A stretch of 64,000 nucleotides of DNA from Choristoneura fumiferana (taxonomy: Eukaryota; Arthropoda; Insecta; Lepidoptera; Tortricidae), in the NCBI RefSeq assembly GCF_025370935.1, contig NC_133478.1, positions 1,016,867 through 1,080,866 of the forward strand. Reading direction: 5' to 3'. The translations under genes were made by a program, and so were the position numbers. Positions 9,025-19,860 of this stretch are shown in pieces (position 1 is the stretch's first letter; every line of letters begins with the position of its first letter). The notes beneath the pieces are model-generated. The model did no database searches and was not told the DNA's origin. It was given only the letters and a program-made list of their open reading frames with translations.

Positions 9025-10779
9025 TAGAGATGTGCCGACTAGTCGCCGACTAGTCGGGAAAGCCGACTATCCGGCCACTTTCGTAGTCGGCGACTAGTCG
9101 GCGAATAGTCGGCAAAAAGCGCCGACTATCCGGCTTCTTACTTTGTACGTATAATTTGAATAAAATATTTATTTTCATGTAGGTATGGGTACACAGAGGG
9201 GGAGTTACATTATATAAAAACCTTAAGCTGTTAATTTTTGTAGTATAGTACTGTGTTTCCTTGCCCACACGAGAAATTATATTTTGTCATTAGTTATACC
9301 TACTTGACTTTACGGGAATCATTGTCTAATTGTTCAAAAAATCCATACACGAGACTTTCTGTTTGACATCATCATGTCACATGGACAGGCCTCCTCCAAG
9401 GCTCTCTCCACTCAGACCGGTCTTGTGCTTTCCGCATTCACCGCGATCCCGCGATCTTAACCGGGTCGTCGCTCCGTCTTGTTGGAGGCCTACCGACACC
9501 TCGTCTCCCGGTCCGCGGACGCCATTCGTGAACCTTCTGACCCTATCGGCCATCAGTTCTGCGAGCAATGTGCCCTGCCCACTGCCACTTCAGTTTCGCA
9601 ATTCTTCGGGCTATGTCGGTAACCTTAGTTTTACTGTGGATATCATCATTTCGGATTCTATCCCGCAGTGAAACCCCGTGCATAGCCCTCTGAGTGACTT
9701 TGAGCTTCCTCATGAGGCCCATCGTTAGCGACCACGTCTCAGATCCGTAAGTCATCACGGCAACACACATTGGTCAAAGACTTTTGACTTCAAACACTGC
9801 GATAATTTGGAAGAAAAGACACTGCGAAGCTTCCCGAACGCTGCCCAGCCGAGTCGGATTCGACGAGTGATCTCTTTCTCGAAATTGGATCTACCTATCT
9901 GGACCGTTTGTCTCAGGTATACATAGTCGTCAACAACTCCGAGCGCAGAGCCTCCGACTATTACGGAAACTGCTGAGGTCGGCGAGCATAGCACTGAAGT
10001 CCTCCATAGTCTCTCAGCCATGACTACAATATCGTCGGCGAATCGAAGATGAGTAAAGTACTCGCCATTAATGTTGATGCCTTGTCCTTCCCAGTTCAGA
10101 ATCCTGCAAGCATCCTCCAGTGCAGCAGTAACAGTTTCGGAGAGATCTCATCTCCTTGTCTGACTCCCCGCTGCAGAGGAATAGGCGTCGTGCTCTAGTC
10201 CGGTAGTCGGACGGACATAGTGGCGTTTTCGTACAGACACTTCAACACTTCGATATACCGGTAGTCAACTTGGCACCGCTGGAGAGCCTGCAGCACAGCC
10301 CAAGTCTCGATCGAATCGAAGGCTTTCTCGTAGTTTACAAATGCAAGGCAAAGGGGAGGTTATACTCTTCAGTCTTCTGTATAACCTGCCGCAACGCATG
10401 TATGTTGTCTACGATTCTATAGCCTTTTCGGATGCCGTTCTTTTTGACATGATTAAATTTTAATTATTATTTTTTTAGCTCTCACTTTAATGAACAATAA
10501 TAGTAGGCATTATTTTTACACAATATTTTTTTTCACAAAAACACCGCTTTGATAGATACAAAAGCAAAAATCTAGAAATAAAATAAAATAAACAGGTTCC
10601 GAGACGCTTACAGGCGTCGGTTGCGACTTCCGCCCAAATCAGCTGGTTAACAATGCGTCACGGAAATCCCCGAAGCTGTGATCGGCTTGGCCGACTAGTC
10701 GGCCGATTAGTCGGCTTCTTTACAACCGACTAATCGGCTAGTCGGCTAGTCGGCCAAAGTCATGATCGGCACATCTCTA
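9025..10779. mobile_element. hAT-like DNA element with nested LINE fragment
   Basis: Ends are tagagatgtgccga and tcggcacatctcta, flanked by a perfect 8-bp duplication atttataa (9017-9024 and 10780-10787). Eight-base duplications and this terminal style fit hAT elements. Both subterminal zones carry clusters of the palindrome cgactagtcg and variants (9040-9135 and 10680-10755). No transposase frame is visible, so it is non-autonomous. The middle is occupied by a minus-strand RTE LINE fragment. Confidence 0.85.
9369..10450 (-). pseudogene. RTE-type LINE reverse transcriptase, broken fragment
   Basis: Read on the minus strand, frames carry RT motif A (FVNYEKAFDSIETW), motif C (FADDIVVMAE, around 10020-10045) and then the C-terminal segments YGSETWSLT (9720-9760) and KLKWQWAGHIARRTDGR (9545-9590). 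The order is right, but the sense jumps between frames and is interrupted by stops, so this is a dead copy lacking the endonuclease part. It lies inside the hAT-like element. The endonuclease fragment at 16590-17240 and the 3' end at 48930-49183 are of the same general type. Confidence 0.85.
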
Positions 10780-10855
10780 ATTTATAATATTAGTAGGATT
10801 AAGTACTTGTATTGTGGCGAAAGGCTCCGCTAAAGGTAGTGCCACCAGTACCTAC

Positions 10856-11039
10856 CCCTAGTGTAAGTTTTCGGTTACAAAATACGTCTCGATCGCGTTC
10901 GCGTTAAAATCTCAATTTATATGGAAACACGAACATCGCCTCTAGCGGAACGTTTGCGATGTTTGTGTTACCATACAAATTGAGATTATACGCGAACGCG
11001 ATCGAGACGTATTTTGTAACCGAAAACTTACACTAAGGG
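10856..11039. repeat. Hairpin MITE (complete palindrome)
   Basis: The left arm gtgtaagttttcggttacaa.. and right arm ..ttgtaaccgaaaacttacac are long reverse complements with gcgttcgcgt/acgcgaacgc inside, around a roughly 50-base centre. A degraded right arm is found at 465-528. Confidence 0.85.
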
Positions 11040-11159
11040 CACAGAGTTAAGGTCACGCACACGAGAACAAATCGTGTAATGACAACAGGATTTTGACATT
11101 TACTCGTTCATTTCGTTCATTCTCCTTTTGTGCAATCAGTTATTTTCAAAGGTTTTTTT

Positions 11160-11385
11160 AACCCGTGACGCAAAAAGAGGTGTGTTTATAGTTTGATCGC
11201 TAGTGTGTCTGTCTGTGGCACCATAGCTCTTAAGCAGGTGGACCGATTTGAGTGCGGTTTTTTACCTGAAATCAGGTTTTCTAGCGATGGCTCTTAGACA
11301 TGGTTCACCAAAATCGGTTTAGCCGTTTTTGAGATATTGAACTGAAGTGACAAAGTCGGGGGTTTTCCAACTTTTTTATGGTTAT
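11160..11385. repeat. Dispersed repeat, plus orientation (gacgcaaaaagaggtgt)
   Basis: It shares phrase order (cgcaaaaagag, gtctgtctgtggcacc, gagatattgaactgaagtgac, ttttccaactttt) with the reverse-complement copy at 40430-40640 and, weakly, 40990-41215. The gypsy element begins at its right end, so it is the insertion target. Confidence 0.7.
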
Positions 11386-11547
11386 TATAGGGACACACGA
11401 TACCAACTTATGTATACCTAGGCAACAAGGGTAGAGGCGGCTGCGCCGCCTAGTAAGTCAGTCCGTAATATACAGTCATTCCAACAACACGTGTATTAAT
11501 CCTATCCCTAACGCAACCTCTTGATTGAGTCGTACGGGCACATACTT
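11386..11547 (+). repeat. Gypsy 5' LTR fragment
   Basis: The first 162 bp of the LTR, starting near tatagggacacacg. The remainder of the LTR and the primer-binding site are lost in the internal deletion. Confidence 0.85.
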
Positions 11548-13790
11548 TCGGACTACGGAACGCCGCACAGACCTTCCAAAGGTTTATGGATACCGTGGTA
11601 CTACGGGATCTAAATTTCCTTTTTATTTACATCGACGACGTCATCATCGCGAGTGAAACAGTCGAACAACACAAAGCGCAGTTAAAATTGGTTTTCGAAA
11701 GGTTTAATCAATATGGAATAACCATTAACGTATCAAAGTGTGACTTTGGAAAGGCAAAACTCGACTTTCTAGGTTTTGAAGTGTCAGCGGACGGAATTCG
11801 ACCGCTCGACAACAAAGTGCAAGCGATCGTAAATTTTCCGAAACCGGAGACTATTGAGCAATTGCGCCGGTTCCTAGGCATGTTAAATTTTTATCGATTA
11901 CATTTACCTAAAGCGGCTAGTTACCAATCAGAACTAGATAAGTATTTACACAATTCAAAAAAACGCGATAAGTCAATTATAGACTGGACTGATAAGGCTA
12001 ATGAGGCGTTCGAGAAGTGCAGGGAAAGCTTAAAAAGCGCCGCAACACTATCTCATCCTTTGCCTAACGCTCCACTGGCACTGATGACTGACGCGTCTAG
12101 TTCGTGCGTAGGGGGCGTATTACAACAAAAAATCAACAACAGTTGGCAGCCGTTAGGCTATTTCTCAAAAAAATTATCGGACGCGCAGGTAAAGTATTCT
12201 ACGTATGATCGAGAATTGTTAGCATTATACATGGCAATCAGACATTTTAGGAATTTATTAGAAGGGAGAATCGTATGTATTTATACGGACCATAAACCTC
12301 TCACCTTCGCATTTACAAAAGTATGCACGGATAAAGAAAGTCCGAGGAGAATTCGTTATCTTTCTTATATTAGCGAGTTCACAACCGACATACGATATGT
12401 CAGTGGCGAACAAAATATAGTCGCAGATACGCTTTCACGGGTAGAGGCAATTTATTGTCCCACGGGAATCGATTATGCGGAATTAGCAGAACGACAGGTT
12501 AGCGATAACTATTTGCAGGAAAGTTTGCGAGCGTCACATGACAGGCTGCGGTTCAAACAGATCAAGTTACCGCACTGCGATAAGCTTGTTTACTGCGAAG
12601 TGTCTACAAATAATATTCGACCGTACGTACCAGAAGAGTATAGAGAAATTGCGTTTCACAGCGTACACGACCTAAGCCATCCTGGTATTAAGTCTAGTAG
12701 GCGTCTGATTTCTCAAAGATTTTTCTGGCCGAATATGAATAGAGACATAACCGGATGGGCTAGGTCATGTATTAAATGCCAAAGAGTAAAAGTTACCAGG
12801 CATACTGTATCCGGGTTAGAAAAGTTTGAAAAAAGTGATAGATTTCAACATGTGCACATCGACATAGTGGGGCCTCTGCCTACATCGGAAGACGGATATC
12901 GATACCTAGTTACTATGATCGATCGCGGCACCGGATGGCCCGAGGCGTACCCGGTGCAGAATATTACGGCCGAAACGGTAGCCAGGATAGTTTTTGAGGG
13001 ATGGATATCGCGATTTGGATGCCCCTCTAGGCTCACAAGTGACTGTGGTAGGCAGTTTGAAAGTGACGTGTTCCAACAGTTAATGAAATATTTAGGTATA
13101 CGCAAACTACGCACAAGTCCTTACCACCCCGAGAGCAACGGCGCCGTGGAACGTTGGCATAGGTCGCTGAAAGTAGCCCTTATGGCACGCTTAACTAGCA
13201 ACACCTCCTGGGTGGACGAACTCCCCACAGTAATGTTAGGTTTACGTGTCGCCCCTAGAAGCGACACGGGGGTGAGCGCAGCGGAATTAACGTACGGCAA
13301 GACAATGAGGTTACCTGGAGATTTTTATGACAATGTGCAAGGGTATAGTACTGGTTCGGAATATTTACAAAAGCTAAAAGACTCGATAAGTGCACTAAAA
13401 CCTAGACCCCGCAGCCATAGCAACTCGCGTACATTGTTCGTCCATAGCCATTTAAACACTTGTAAATATGTATTCGTAAGAAACGAGATAATACGTAAGT
13501 CACTTCAGCCTCCTTATGATGGCCCTTACAGCGTCATAAGCAGGAGAGGGAAGACATTCGTAATCCAAATGCCGAATAGACAAGCTACCGTTTCGATAGA
13601 TAGGTTGAAACCGGCATTTTTGATCGATAGTGATGAAACCGTGGACGAGAAAACTATAAATGATTCAACAGATAACCGCACAACAAGTAGTACAACATCG
13701 CAAAATAATGTCGCATCTAGTAATCCTTTGTCTTTGAAAACAACGCGGAGCGGCCGCATTGTCAGGCCACCGGCACGTTTTGTGCAGTAA
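11547..13790 (+). CDS. Gypsy pol, C-terminal part (RT end, RNase H, integrase)
   Basis: The frame is open from the deletion junction to the stop at 13788-13790; the ATG at 11586 is internal to RT and not a true start. Numbering from it: RT box YIDDV at residues 15-19; RNase H with D169 (TDASSS), the STYDRELLALYMAIRHFR segment and YTDHKPL; integrase zinc-binding H-x3-H and C-x2-C (HSVHDLSH.., CIKC); catalytic D426, D486, E522 (HIDIVGPLP, TSDCGRQF, NGAVERW), a D,D35E spacing typical of gypsy. The tail is hydrophilic and Ser/Thr-rich. No stop interrupts 735 codons although the copy cannot be autonomous. No env-like frame follows in the 0.5 kb before the 3' LTR. Confidence 0.92.
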   Translation, partial: FGLRNAAQTFQRFMDTVVLRDLNFLFIYIDDVIIASETVEQHKAQLKLVFERFNQYGITINVSKCDFGKAKLDFLGFEVSADGIRPLDNKVQAIVNFPKPETIEQLRRFLGMLNFYRLHLPKAASYQSELDKYLHNSKKRDKSIIDWTDKANEAFEKCRESLKSAATLSHPLPNAPLALMTDASSSCVGGVLQQKINNSWQPLGYFSKKLSDAQVKYSTYDRELLALYMAIRHFRNLLEGRIVCIYTDHKPLTFAFTKVCTDKESPRRIRYLSYISEFTTDIRYVSGEQNIVADTLSRVEAIYCPTGIDYAELAERQVSDNYLQESLRASHDRLRFKQIKLPHCDKLVYCEVSTNNIRPYVPEEYREIAFHSVHDLSHPGIKSSRRLISQRFFWPNMNRDITGWARSCIKCQRVKVTRHTVSGLEKFEKSDRFQHVHIDIVGPLPTSEDGYRYLVTMIDRGTGWPEAYPVQNITAETVARIVFEGWISRFGCPSRLTSDCGRQFESDVFQQLMKYLGIRKLRTSPYHPESNGAVERWHRSLKVALMARLTSNTSWVDELPTVMLGLRVAPRSDTGVSAAELTYGKTMRLPGDFYDNVQGYSTGSEYLQKLKDSISALKPRPRSHSNSRTLFVHSHLNTCKYVFVRNEIIRKSLQPPYDGPYSVISRRGKTFVIQMPNRQATVSIDRLKPAFLIDSDETVDEKTINDSTDNRTTSSTTSQNNVASSNPLSLKTTRSGRIVRPPARFVQ

Positions 13791-14317
13791 GCATTCTAGT
13801 TAAGTATGTATTAGCAGATTAATGAATACCATAACAACGCGTCTTGCGCAAGACATTTAAATTGAATCATTGTATGAATACATGATAGTTTTAAATTATG
13901 CACCTTATGCATAGTACTTAAGCTTTAGTATAAGAATCAAATTAGCACAGTATAATACAGTACTCTGGTAATCGAGGTTATTAACATTTTACCGAAATGC
14001 ATAAATTTATTTTACATGGTATTATAAAATCGGCTATATATATATATTATCATTTCTAATTTGACTGCGAAAAGCATCGTACCTCGGTTACCAGAGTCAA
14101 TATATTTTGTACGGCGACCTAGTACAGTACACCACAATGGGTTAGGGTGCAGAGGCAACTGGTGGTACCCACACCAATGCAGCAGCAAGGAGTACCAGGA
14201 GCTGGTTATGCATAACTATGCATGTATGCGCGTAGGTTACTAAGTGTTATAGTGCCTAAAGTACGCCCAGTGTAACGTTTAGTATAAGTTTTATTTTTTG
14301 TTATAGGGGAGGAATGG
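13791..14317 (+). other. Gypsy 3' untranslated region and polypurine tract
   Basis: AT-rich sequence between the pol stop and the 3' LTR. A purine tract (ataggggaggaatgg) lies at about 14303-14317, just before the LTR, as expected for plus-strand priming. Confidence 0.7.
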
Positions 14318-14585
14318 TATAGGGACACACGATACCAACTTATGTATACCTAGGCAACAAGGGTAGAGGCGGCTGCGCCGCCTAGTAAGTCAGTCCGTAA
14401 TATACAGTCATTCCAACAACACGTGTATTAATCCTATCCCTAACGCAACCTCTTGATTGAGTCGTACGGGCACATACTTACGTGACGCAGGTGATCCGTA
14501 CAGTTATTATTGTAGCTGTGTGTGTACCTAATTAAATCATTCACTTCAACTCTCCTGGTCGTGGCATTTTTTACGGGCTTTTTAC
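14318..14585 (+). repeat. Gypsy 3' LTR
   Basis: Begins with the 162 bp identical to 11386-11547 and continues with tacgtgacgcaggtgatcc and an AT-rich end containing attaaa. The 3' boundary is uncertain by about 20 bp. Confidence 0.75.
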
Positions 14586-14829
14586 CTATAGGCGTCAGTA
14601 TTATTATATATTCTGTGCTATAGGTACCTACTGGCCGTACTCAAAATACTTACGAGATAGGTACTGTGGTTTTGCAGAATTTAACCTTATATTAAATGAA
14701 AAGGAATATCTATCAGTCAGGTTTTGACTTTTAGGTACCTGTGTTTTAGGGCGCCGGCAAGTAAACTACCAATTTATTTTTTCCAAGAGGGTTCCGTTCC
14801 CAAAAAAGTGCCACTGAAATACATACATG

Positions 14830-15005
14830 TGTGGCGCTGGTGATGCTGGGATCCCCTGCTCCGCGGCGGCTGGCTGGCGGCGCGGGGGCCGGCGAAGCTC
14901 CTTTGTACCCCGAGTCCCGGGGCCTCCCAAGCCCCCAGGTGCCGGCCCGACCCCCGTCCGCGGCCCTACTCCCTTTTGCTCTCCGCCCCGTTCCGCCAGA
15001 CGATG
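14830..15005. other. GC-rich island of unknown origin
   Basis: Roughly 175 bp of very GC-rich sequence (ccgcggcggctggctggcgg.., ccccgagtcccggggcctcc) inside AT-rich surroundings. Several overlapping short open frames on both strands reflect the lack of AT stops and have no recognisable domain. Confidence 0.5.
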
Positions 15006-15105
15006 GCCTACATTACAATAATACAAGGTGTTATAATTAATTTAATTATACAACTGGAACCTTAGACACCTCAACAGCCTTTTTAGGGGGTCAATACTTA
15101 TTGAC

Positions 15106-15720
15106 TCCCATAACGTTAAACTTTCGATTTGGTTCATCGTTGTTTGTCATAATCGTTGCTCGTCATATTATCTTTGGTCATAATTTCAATAGTCATAATT
15201 TTCTTTCGCCCCCTTTCATTAGTCATACATAACTATTGAATTTCATACCGTTATTAGTCATAGCATAAAATGTGGTGATTGTATCAAATCAAAAAGTAGA
15301 ATTCTAACCTAATTAACCGAACCTACTTTACTGGCAACTGTTTTTTTGTAAGGATCGCAGACTCGCAGTCCCAACCTAACATAACCTGCTTTTTGTCAGC
15401 TGGTCTTTTTAAAAGGAGTCACAGTTTTAACTTTCTAATGTTTTAACGTATAACATGTATTATTTCTGAATTTTTTAAATTTTTCCTTTAAAACATTAAA
15501 AAATAAAACGATATGAATAAAAATAATGGTAAATATAATAATATGACTTACAATATTTATGAAAAATAAACGGTATGCCTTTTGATATTATGCTGATCAA
15601 TTTATGACTTTTGTCCTGTATGGCATGTAACATTATTCTACTTAATCATTATATTTATTTCGCGTTCTACCTAACAACGATTATGACTATTGATTAGTAT
15701 GACCAAAATATAATGGGTAA
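15106..15720. repeat. Short-word array, word gtcataat
   Basis: Within 15140-15260 the word gtcat(a)at occurs at least five times with irregular 10-20 base spacing. Related words in both orientations (tatgacta, ttatgac) recur at 15590-15700. Similar arrays with other words are at 29380-29640, 32385-32640, 37630-37880 and 45885-46080. Confidence 0.55.
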
Positions 15721-15769
15721 GTATAAGTTCTGACCATCGAAAATCGAAACAGTAAAATTATGGGTGTCG

Positions 15770-15900
15770 AAGGGATCCCCTTTTTAGGGTTCCGTACCCA
15801 AAGAGTAAAAACGGACCCTATTAATAAGCCTCCGCTGTCGTCTGTCTGTCCGTCTGTCACTGTGCTATATCATGATGAGTCACGACCCCTGATATCTAGA
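15770..15900. repeat. Fragment of the ggttccgtaccc repeat
   Basis: Contains ttagggttccgtacccaaagagtaaaaacggacc, the end sequence of a common lepidopteran repeat. Other copies are at 38905-39545 (with ggaaccctatttcgggcgtg) and 54410-54690 (with gagtcggactcgcgcacg and gggtacggaaccctaaaaa). Confidence 0.6.
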
Positions 15901-16585
15901 CAGTTGAATTTTCTCAGATTATGTATTTCGGTTGCCGCTATAACAACAAATAAACAGAATAAAATAAATATTAAGGAGGCTCCCAAACAACAACGTGATT
16001 TTATTGCCGTTTTTTTCTCGATATTCGTAACGGCAACAGGTAGACACTTGACACTTAGTCCCAAATTAAGCAAAAACTTGTATACTATATGGATACTAGG
16101 AAACGGATAAACAAACATAAGTGCTTTAGGTAATTCCGTAAACGGGGTTATTCCATTTATTTAAAATTTCTCCTAAACGTGTTGATGTTTAACCACTGGC
16201 AGCACTTAAATGGACGCCCTATTTACCGCTCCTCGCGTCTCTCCAGATGATGCGAGGCGCTGACATCGGTTGGACGTGCAAAATATATTTTTTTTGGGTC
16301 GAGTGCATTTTCGTGCCCAAAAAGTTAAATACGAAATAACCCCAACACCGCTAACTCTAAAACCTGATAAGTTACAAGATTGAACTATTAATGTTATGAC
16401 AAATAATCGTTTTTTGCGAATGACTGTGTCAGTCTAAAAGGCCTAGCTATAGTTTAAAATTTTTTTCCCGAATTACCCCTTTAGGGGTTATTCCAGTGAA
16501 GTGATTCCCGAAATAACCCCAGCTTACTTTAGTATGGTAATTGTCTGAGGTATTCAAACTTTCAACTTTTCAAGATTTACATTTT
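15900..16585. other. Intergenic, partly repetitive
   Basis: No gene seen. The phrase aaataacccc or its complement recurs (around 16145, 16335, 16480, 16512), suggesting a degraded low-copy repeat. Confidence 0.35.
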
Positions 16586-16589
16586 TTTA

Positions 16590-17240
16590 TTTGTGGTGCC
16601 AACCTCCATCTATGGACCCCAAGCCAACCTTACCTGCCCGTGGTGCACCCTGCCGTCTGACAGACTGGGCTCTGGCAGCTGGCTGATTGCGGCATAGCGC
16701 AGCCAAAATCGGCACAGTTAAGTCCCCGGGCCCGGATGGGCTGCAGCATCGGCGGTGCAATAAACTGTGCCCTACGATCGCCAACTCGCATGCCCAGTGT
16801 GGGATTATGGGCAAACCCCTACCGAATTAAGTGCACGGCAAGAGATGGCCCAGTTCCCGGTCGCCCCGCTATTCCTTGCCATAGTAGCGTTCATGGTAAC
16901 GGTAGGGCAGAGGATGCTAAGAATCCCGGTCGATCCAAGGCTACCTAAGTAACTGACCTGGCTACCTAGAACGGACGGACTTTTAGGACTCTTCTAGCGC
17001 AGTTGGAAGTGGAGCTGGAGAACATAAGGGTGGCATATTCAGGAGTTAAGTGAAATACATAGAGAGGCACCATCATCTTAGACTCGGGCCACCTTCTGTA
17101 CTTCCGCGAGGATGATCAAACATCACAGGGTGGCGTTGGGTTCCTTGTTAATAGATCCCTCTCTAACAACATTAAAGAGATCTCCAGTGTGTCGAACAGG
17201 GTAGCGTACCTGATACTTCGGCTATCAAACGATGTAGCAT
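16590..17240 (+). pseudogene. RTE-type LINE, 5' end with endonuclease fragment
   Basis: In plus-strand frames from about 16980, conceptual segments such as LESGHLLYFRE-like (here LDSGHLLYFRED), GGVGFLVNRSLSNN and SSVSNRVAYLILRL match the apurinic-like endonuclease start of RTE elements. The sense needs frame changes and contains stops. The upstream part (16590-16950) is probably its 5' UTR. The fragment stops before the 10-base gap, so whether more followed is unknown. Confidence 0.7.
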
Positions 17241-17286
17241 GAACTTTTTTAGTTGCTTGCATACTTGCTTCTTTTGAATGATTATG

Positions 17287-17296
17287 NNNNNNNNNN
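17287..17296. other. Assembly gap
   Basis: Ten N bases. True gap length unknown. Confidence 0.99.
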
Positions 17297-17397
17297 TAGG
17301 TCAAACCACTAGGCCACCACGGCTTTTTCGACATCTTCAGTTGCAACTTATTATTTTGCATGACAAATACAATTAGCATTCCTTACCTATTTGACAT

Positions 17398-17484
17398 AAT
17401 AGACAAAAAATCTGGCCCTCAAATGTATGCAAAAATAGGTAATTTTGTATATAGAGTGGGCCAAATTTTGTGTTGCTGTGTATA
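17398..17484. repeat. MITE, family B (ggcacaaaatttggccc), copy 1
   Basis: Inner sequences ctggccctcaaatgtatgca and gtgggccaaattttgtg form an imperfect inverted repeat with TATA-containing ends. Three other copies: 31827-31918, 47662-47734, 61706-61814. Confidence 0.75.
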
Positions 17485-17759
17485 TATAATATAATCTCGT
17501 ATAGGTCACACATTACGTGTTCTTTCGACAAATTGTATCGTTAAAATTGAAACTTCAAGCGATCAGAGTATCGGTCGCATTAATACGCGGGGCTTTAGCT
17601 GCACCCTCGTTGCGCTTTTAATTGAGTCAGGGCACCCTATGTAGCGCACCCCTGTTGGGTAATATGTACAATCGGGGTGCATAATAGCAATATTGACCGG
17701 CGAGAGGTTCGCGGACAGTTCGTATTTAGTCACATAGAAAATGTAAGTTCTTAGACTTT

Positions 17760-18178
17760 GCCTGTAATAAGAGCAAATAATTAAAACATAGATCATACAC
17801 GTCAAACTGAACAACATTAGTTCAGCGACTTTTAAAACTACTTACTTAGTTTTTAAATTTTTATTTCACTTTTAAGTTTATTCGAAGAAGCGTAAAGCAA
17901 AATGCTTGATGTTTGTAGCGTGACAGGCGACGTCAGTTGTGTTCTAGAATGGCGTATATTTATAATACCTACTATTAAATTTACTAAAGAGGGAAAATTT
18001 AAAAACTCAATTATTTTTAATTTGTATGAAAAAGGGGAATTTCAAAGACTCCATTTTTTTTAAAAGTCGCTGAACTAATGTTGTTCAGTTTGACGAGGAC
18101 GATCTATGTTTTTACCCGACTGCCCGAAGGAGGGTTATGTTTTTTAATTTTTTTGCTCTTATTACAGGCCACATCCGG
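17760..18178 (-). mobile_element. TIR element, family C (ggcctgtaa.a.gagcaaa), copy 1, inverted
   Basis: Ends cctgtaataagagcaaataatt and ttttttgctcttattacagg. Inside, aacaacattagttcagcgac and its complement form a second inverted pair. The unique middle (tgacaggcgacgtcag.., gtttgtagcgtgaca) is the reverse complement of the copy at 20264-20605, so the two sit in opposite orientation. Confidence 0.7.
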
Positions 18179-18335
18179 AATTTTTGATATGATTATGATG
18201 CATGTAAAGCTGTAGTTATATTTGTATACCATATGGCGAGACATAGTGATACAATTAATAACCTAATGTAAAAATGTTGAAAAGTTTAAACTTGGTTTTA
18301 TACTGTGTCGTGACTGTACATATTTAAGCATGTAC

Positions 18336-18530
18336 ATCATCATCCCAGTCTTTACACGTTCGACTGTCAGGCACAGGCCTTCTCTTCAAATAAGAGGGCT
18401 TGGGTCGTAGCTCCCACGCAGGCCTAGTCCGGACTTCATACACACCATTGAATCGCTTCGTAGAATGACGTCGTAGGATTTTTTCGTAGGTTTGTGCGGG
18501 TTTCCTTACGATGTTTTCCTTGACTGTAGT
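18336..18530 (-). repeat. SINE/LINE tail copy
   Basis: Reverse complement of the tail shared by the SINE at 41301-41612 (cccagcctatatacgtcccactgctgggcacaggcc family; here tcccagtctttacacgttcgactg). Ends in the catcgtgaggaaacc-type segment. Head absent. Confidence 0.65.
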
Positions 18531-18850
18531 GGTAGGTATAAATTTTGAATGTATTTTGCGCTACTTACTATGTGTGTTCAATATAGAGTTATTGTATTGT
18601 ATTTGCATCAGAAGCAGCGTCGATATTTATACAAAAAATTAAGTAAATATTTTGATTCTACCCCCATCAGTTTAACACGGCTTCCGCAAAAACTTGGCTT
18701 GTCACGCGGCGCACGCGCATCGGGTGTCAGATTGTGTCAGGATTGTTATCTTAAAGCGCGTGGACGAGTGAGCATTTGGAAAGCAGCTGGCCCAAATAAT
18801 AATAATCTGCTAAAGGATTATAAATAAAAAAATGTAATGCCCCGTGATGG
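18531..18850. other. Intergenic, nothing recognised
   Basis: One 92-codon open frame on the plus strand covers this stretch but shows no domain. A short run resembling LINE-derived sequence (tgtgtcaggattgttatcttaaagcgcgtgg) could not be assigned. Confidence 0.3.
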
Positions 18851-19040
18851 GCAAACATTTGTATGATGAACACGAATGTTTGTACTTGAGTTTTGGATGT
18901 TTGTATTTATTAAAGTAAGTATATCTTTATCTATATTATTATATGTATGTCTGTCCGTTGTCTAGCACCCATAGTACAAGCTTTGCTTAGTTTGGGGCTA
19001 GGTCAATTGATGTAATTTGTCCCAAGATATCATATTATCA
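18851..19040 (+). repeat. SINE fragment, tail of the 24256 type
   Basis: Shares aacacgaatgtttgt, cttgagttttggatgtttgta, ccgttgtctagcacccatagtacaagcttt and gggctaggtcaattg.. with the SINE at 24256-24480, without its tRNA-like head. Confidence 0.7.
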
Positions 19041-19126
19041 TAGCTCGGACAGATCATCGCAATACAATCGCCACGCGGTACCTAATAGGACAAGATTAAT
19101 AAAGTCGACTTATGTAACTACAATAC

Positions 19127-19860
19127 TATCCCACTAATAATTATAAATGCAAAAGTTTGTAAATCTGTTTACTTGTTGGTTTGTTTGTTTGTTACTTCAT
19201 TACGTCTAAACCATTGAACCGATTGAGATGAAATTCGGCCGGAAAATAGCACAGTTCCCGTGGGATAGCGATAAACAATTAAACAATTTATTTTCAATAA
19301 CAATTTCTTTTACGTGACATTTATTAATGGCTGGAGCCTCCTTTTAAGCTTGATAAAGCCTGTGTCAGGAGGCACCGCTCCTCTATAGTTATAGTCTGCA
19401 TGTACAGTCAGCATCTAAAGCAGCCGGTCACTCTGCCGCAATAATACATATTTATCACTTGCATGGCGTTACGTATTTGTAACAAAGCTACTTCTGACGC
19501 TGACCGTACTAAGATGGTGTTACATTTATAAAACAATTTGTGACTGTTACATTCTATTCTATTTATAATACTTATTGCATGCAAGCATATAGGCATGCAA
19601 TATCGATGAACGAACTCCACGCGAACGGAGTCGCGGGTATTGGCTAGTTTAATTATATTTTTCGACGAGCCTGTTACCTGCAACTCTGTCCGCGTAGAAT
19701 TCGGTTTTTTACTATCCCGCTGGCACTATGAAATTTTCCGGGATAAAAACTATCTTATGGGGACTCAAACTATCTCTATACCGAATTTCATCCAAATCGG
19801 TTCAGCGGTAACAAACAAACAGACTTACAAATTTTTGCATTTATTATATTAGTGGGATTA
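19127..19860. repeat. Inverted pair of the cactaataattataaatgc repeat
   Basis: The left end tcccactaataattataaatgcaaaagtttgtaa and right end ttacaaatttttgcatttattatattagtggga are reverse complements about 700 bp apart, each followed inward by the aaattcggc..ttcccgtgggatag and ctatcccgctgg parts. Same family as 8690-9024. No gene between. Confidence 0.7.

Larger units (their letters stand above)
11386..14585 (+). mobile_element. Ty3/gypsy LTR retrotransposon, internally deleted
   Basis: A 162-bp block is repeated identically at 11386-11547 and 14318-14479, the second inside a longer 3' LTR that continues to somewhere around 14566-14585. Between them lies only the C-terminal part of pol; gag, protease and the first half of RT are missing. 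The deletion joins the middle of the 5' LTR (after cacatactt) to RT sequence encoding FGLRNAAQTFQRFM. Exact outer ends and target duplication are ambiguous because tata occurs at several candidate positions. Confidence 0.9.

Noticed and set aside
14766..15040. Overlapping open frames on both strands in the GC-rich island
   Set aside because: No domain, low-complexity Pro/Gly/Arg translation, no promoter or splice context.
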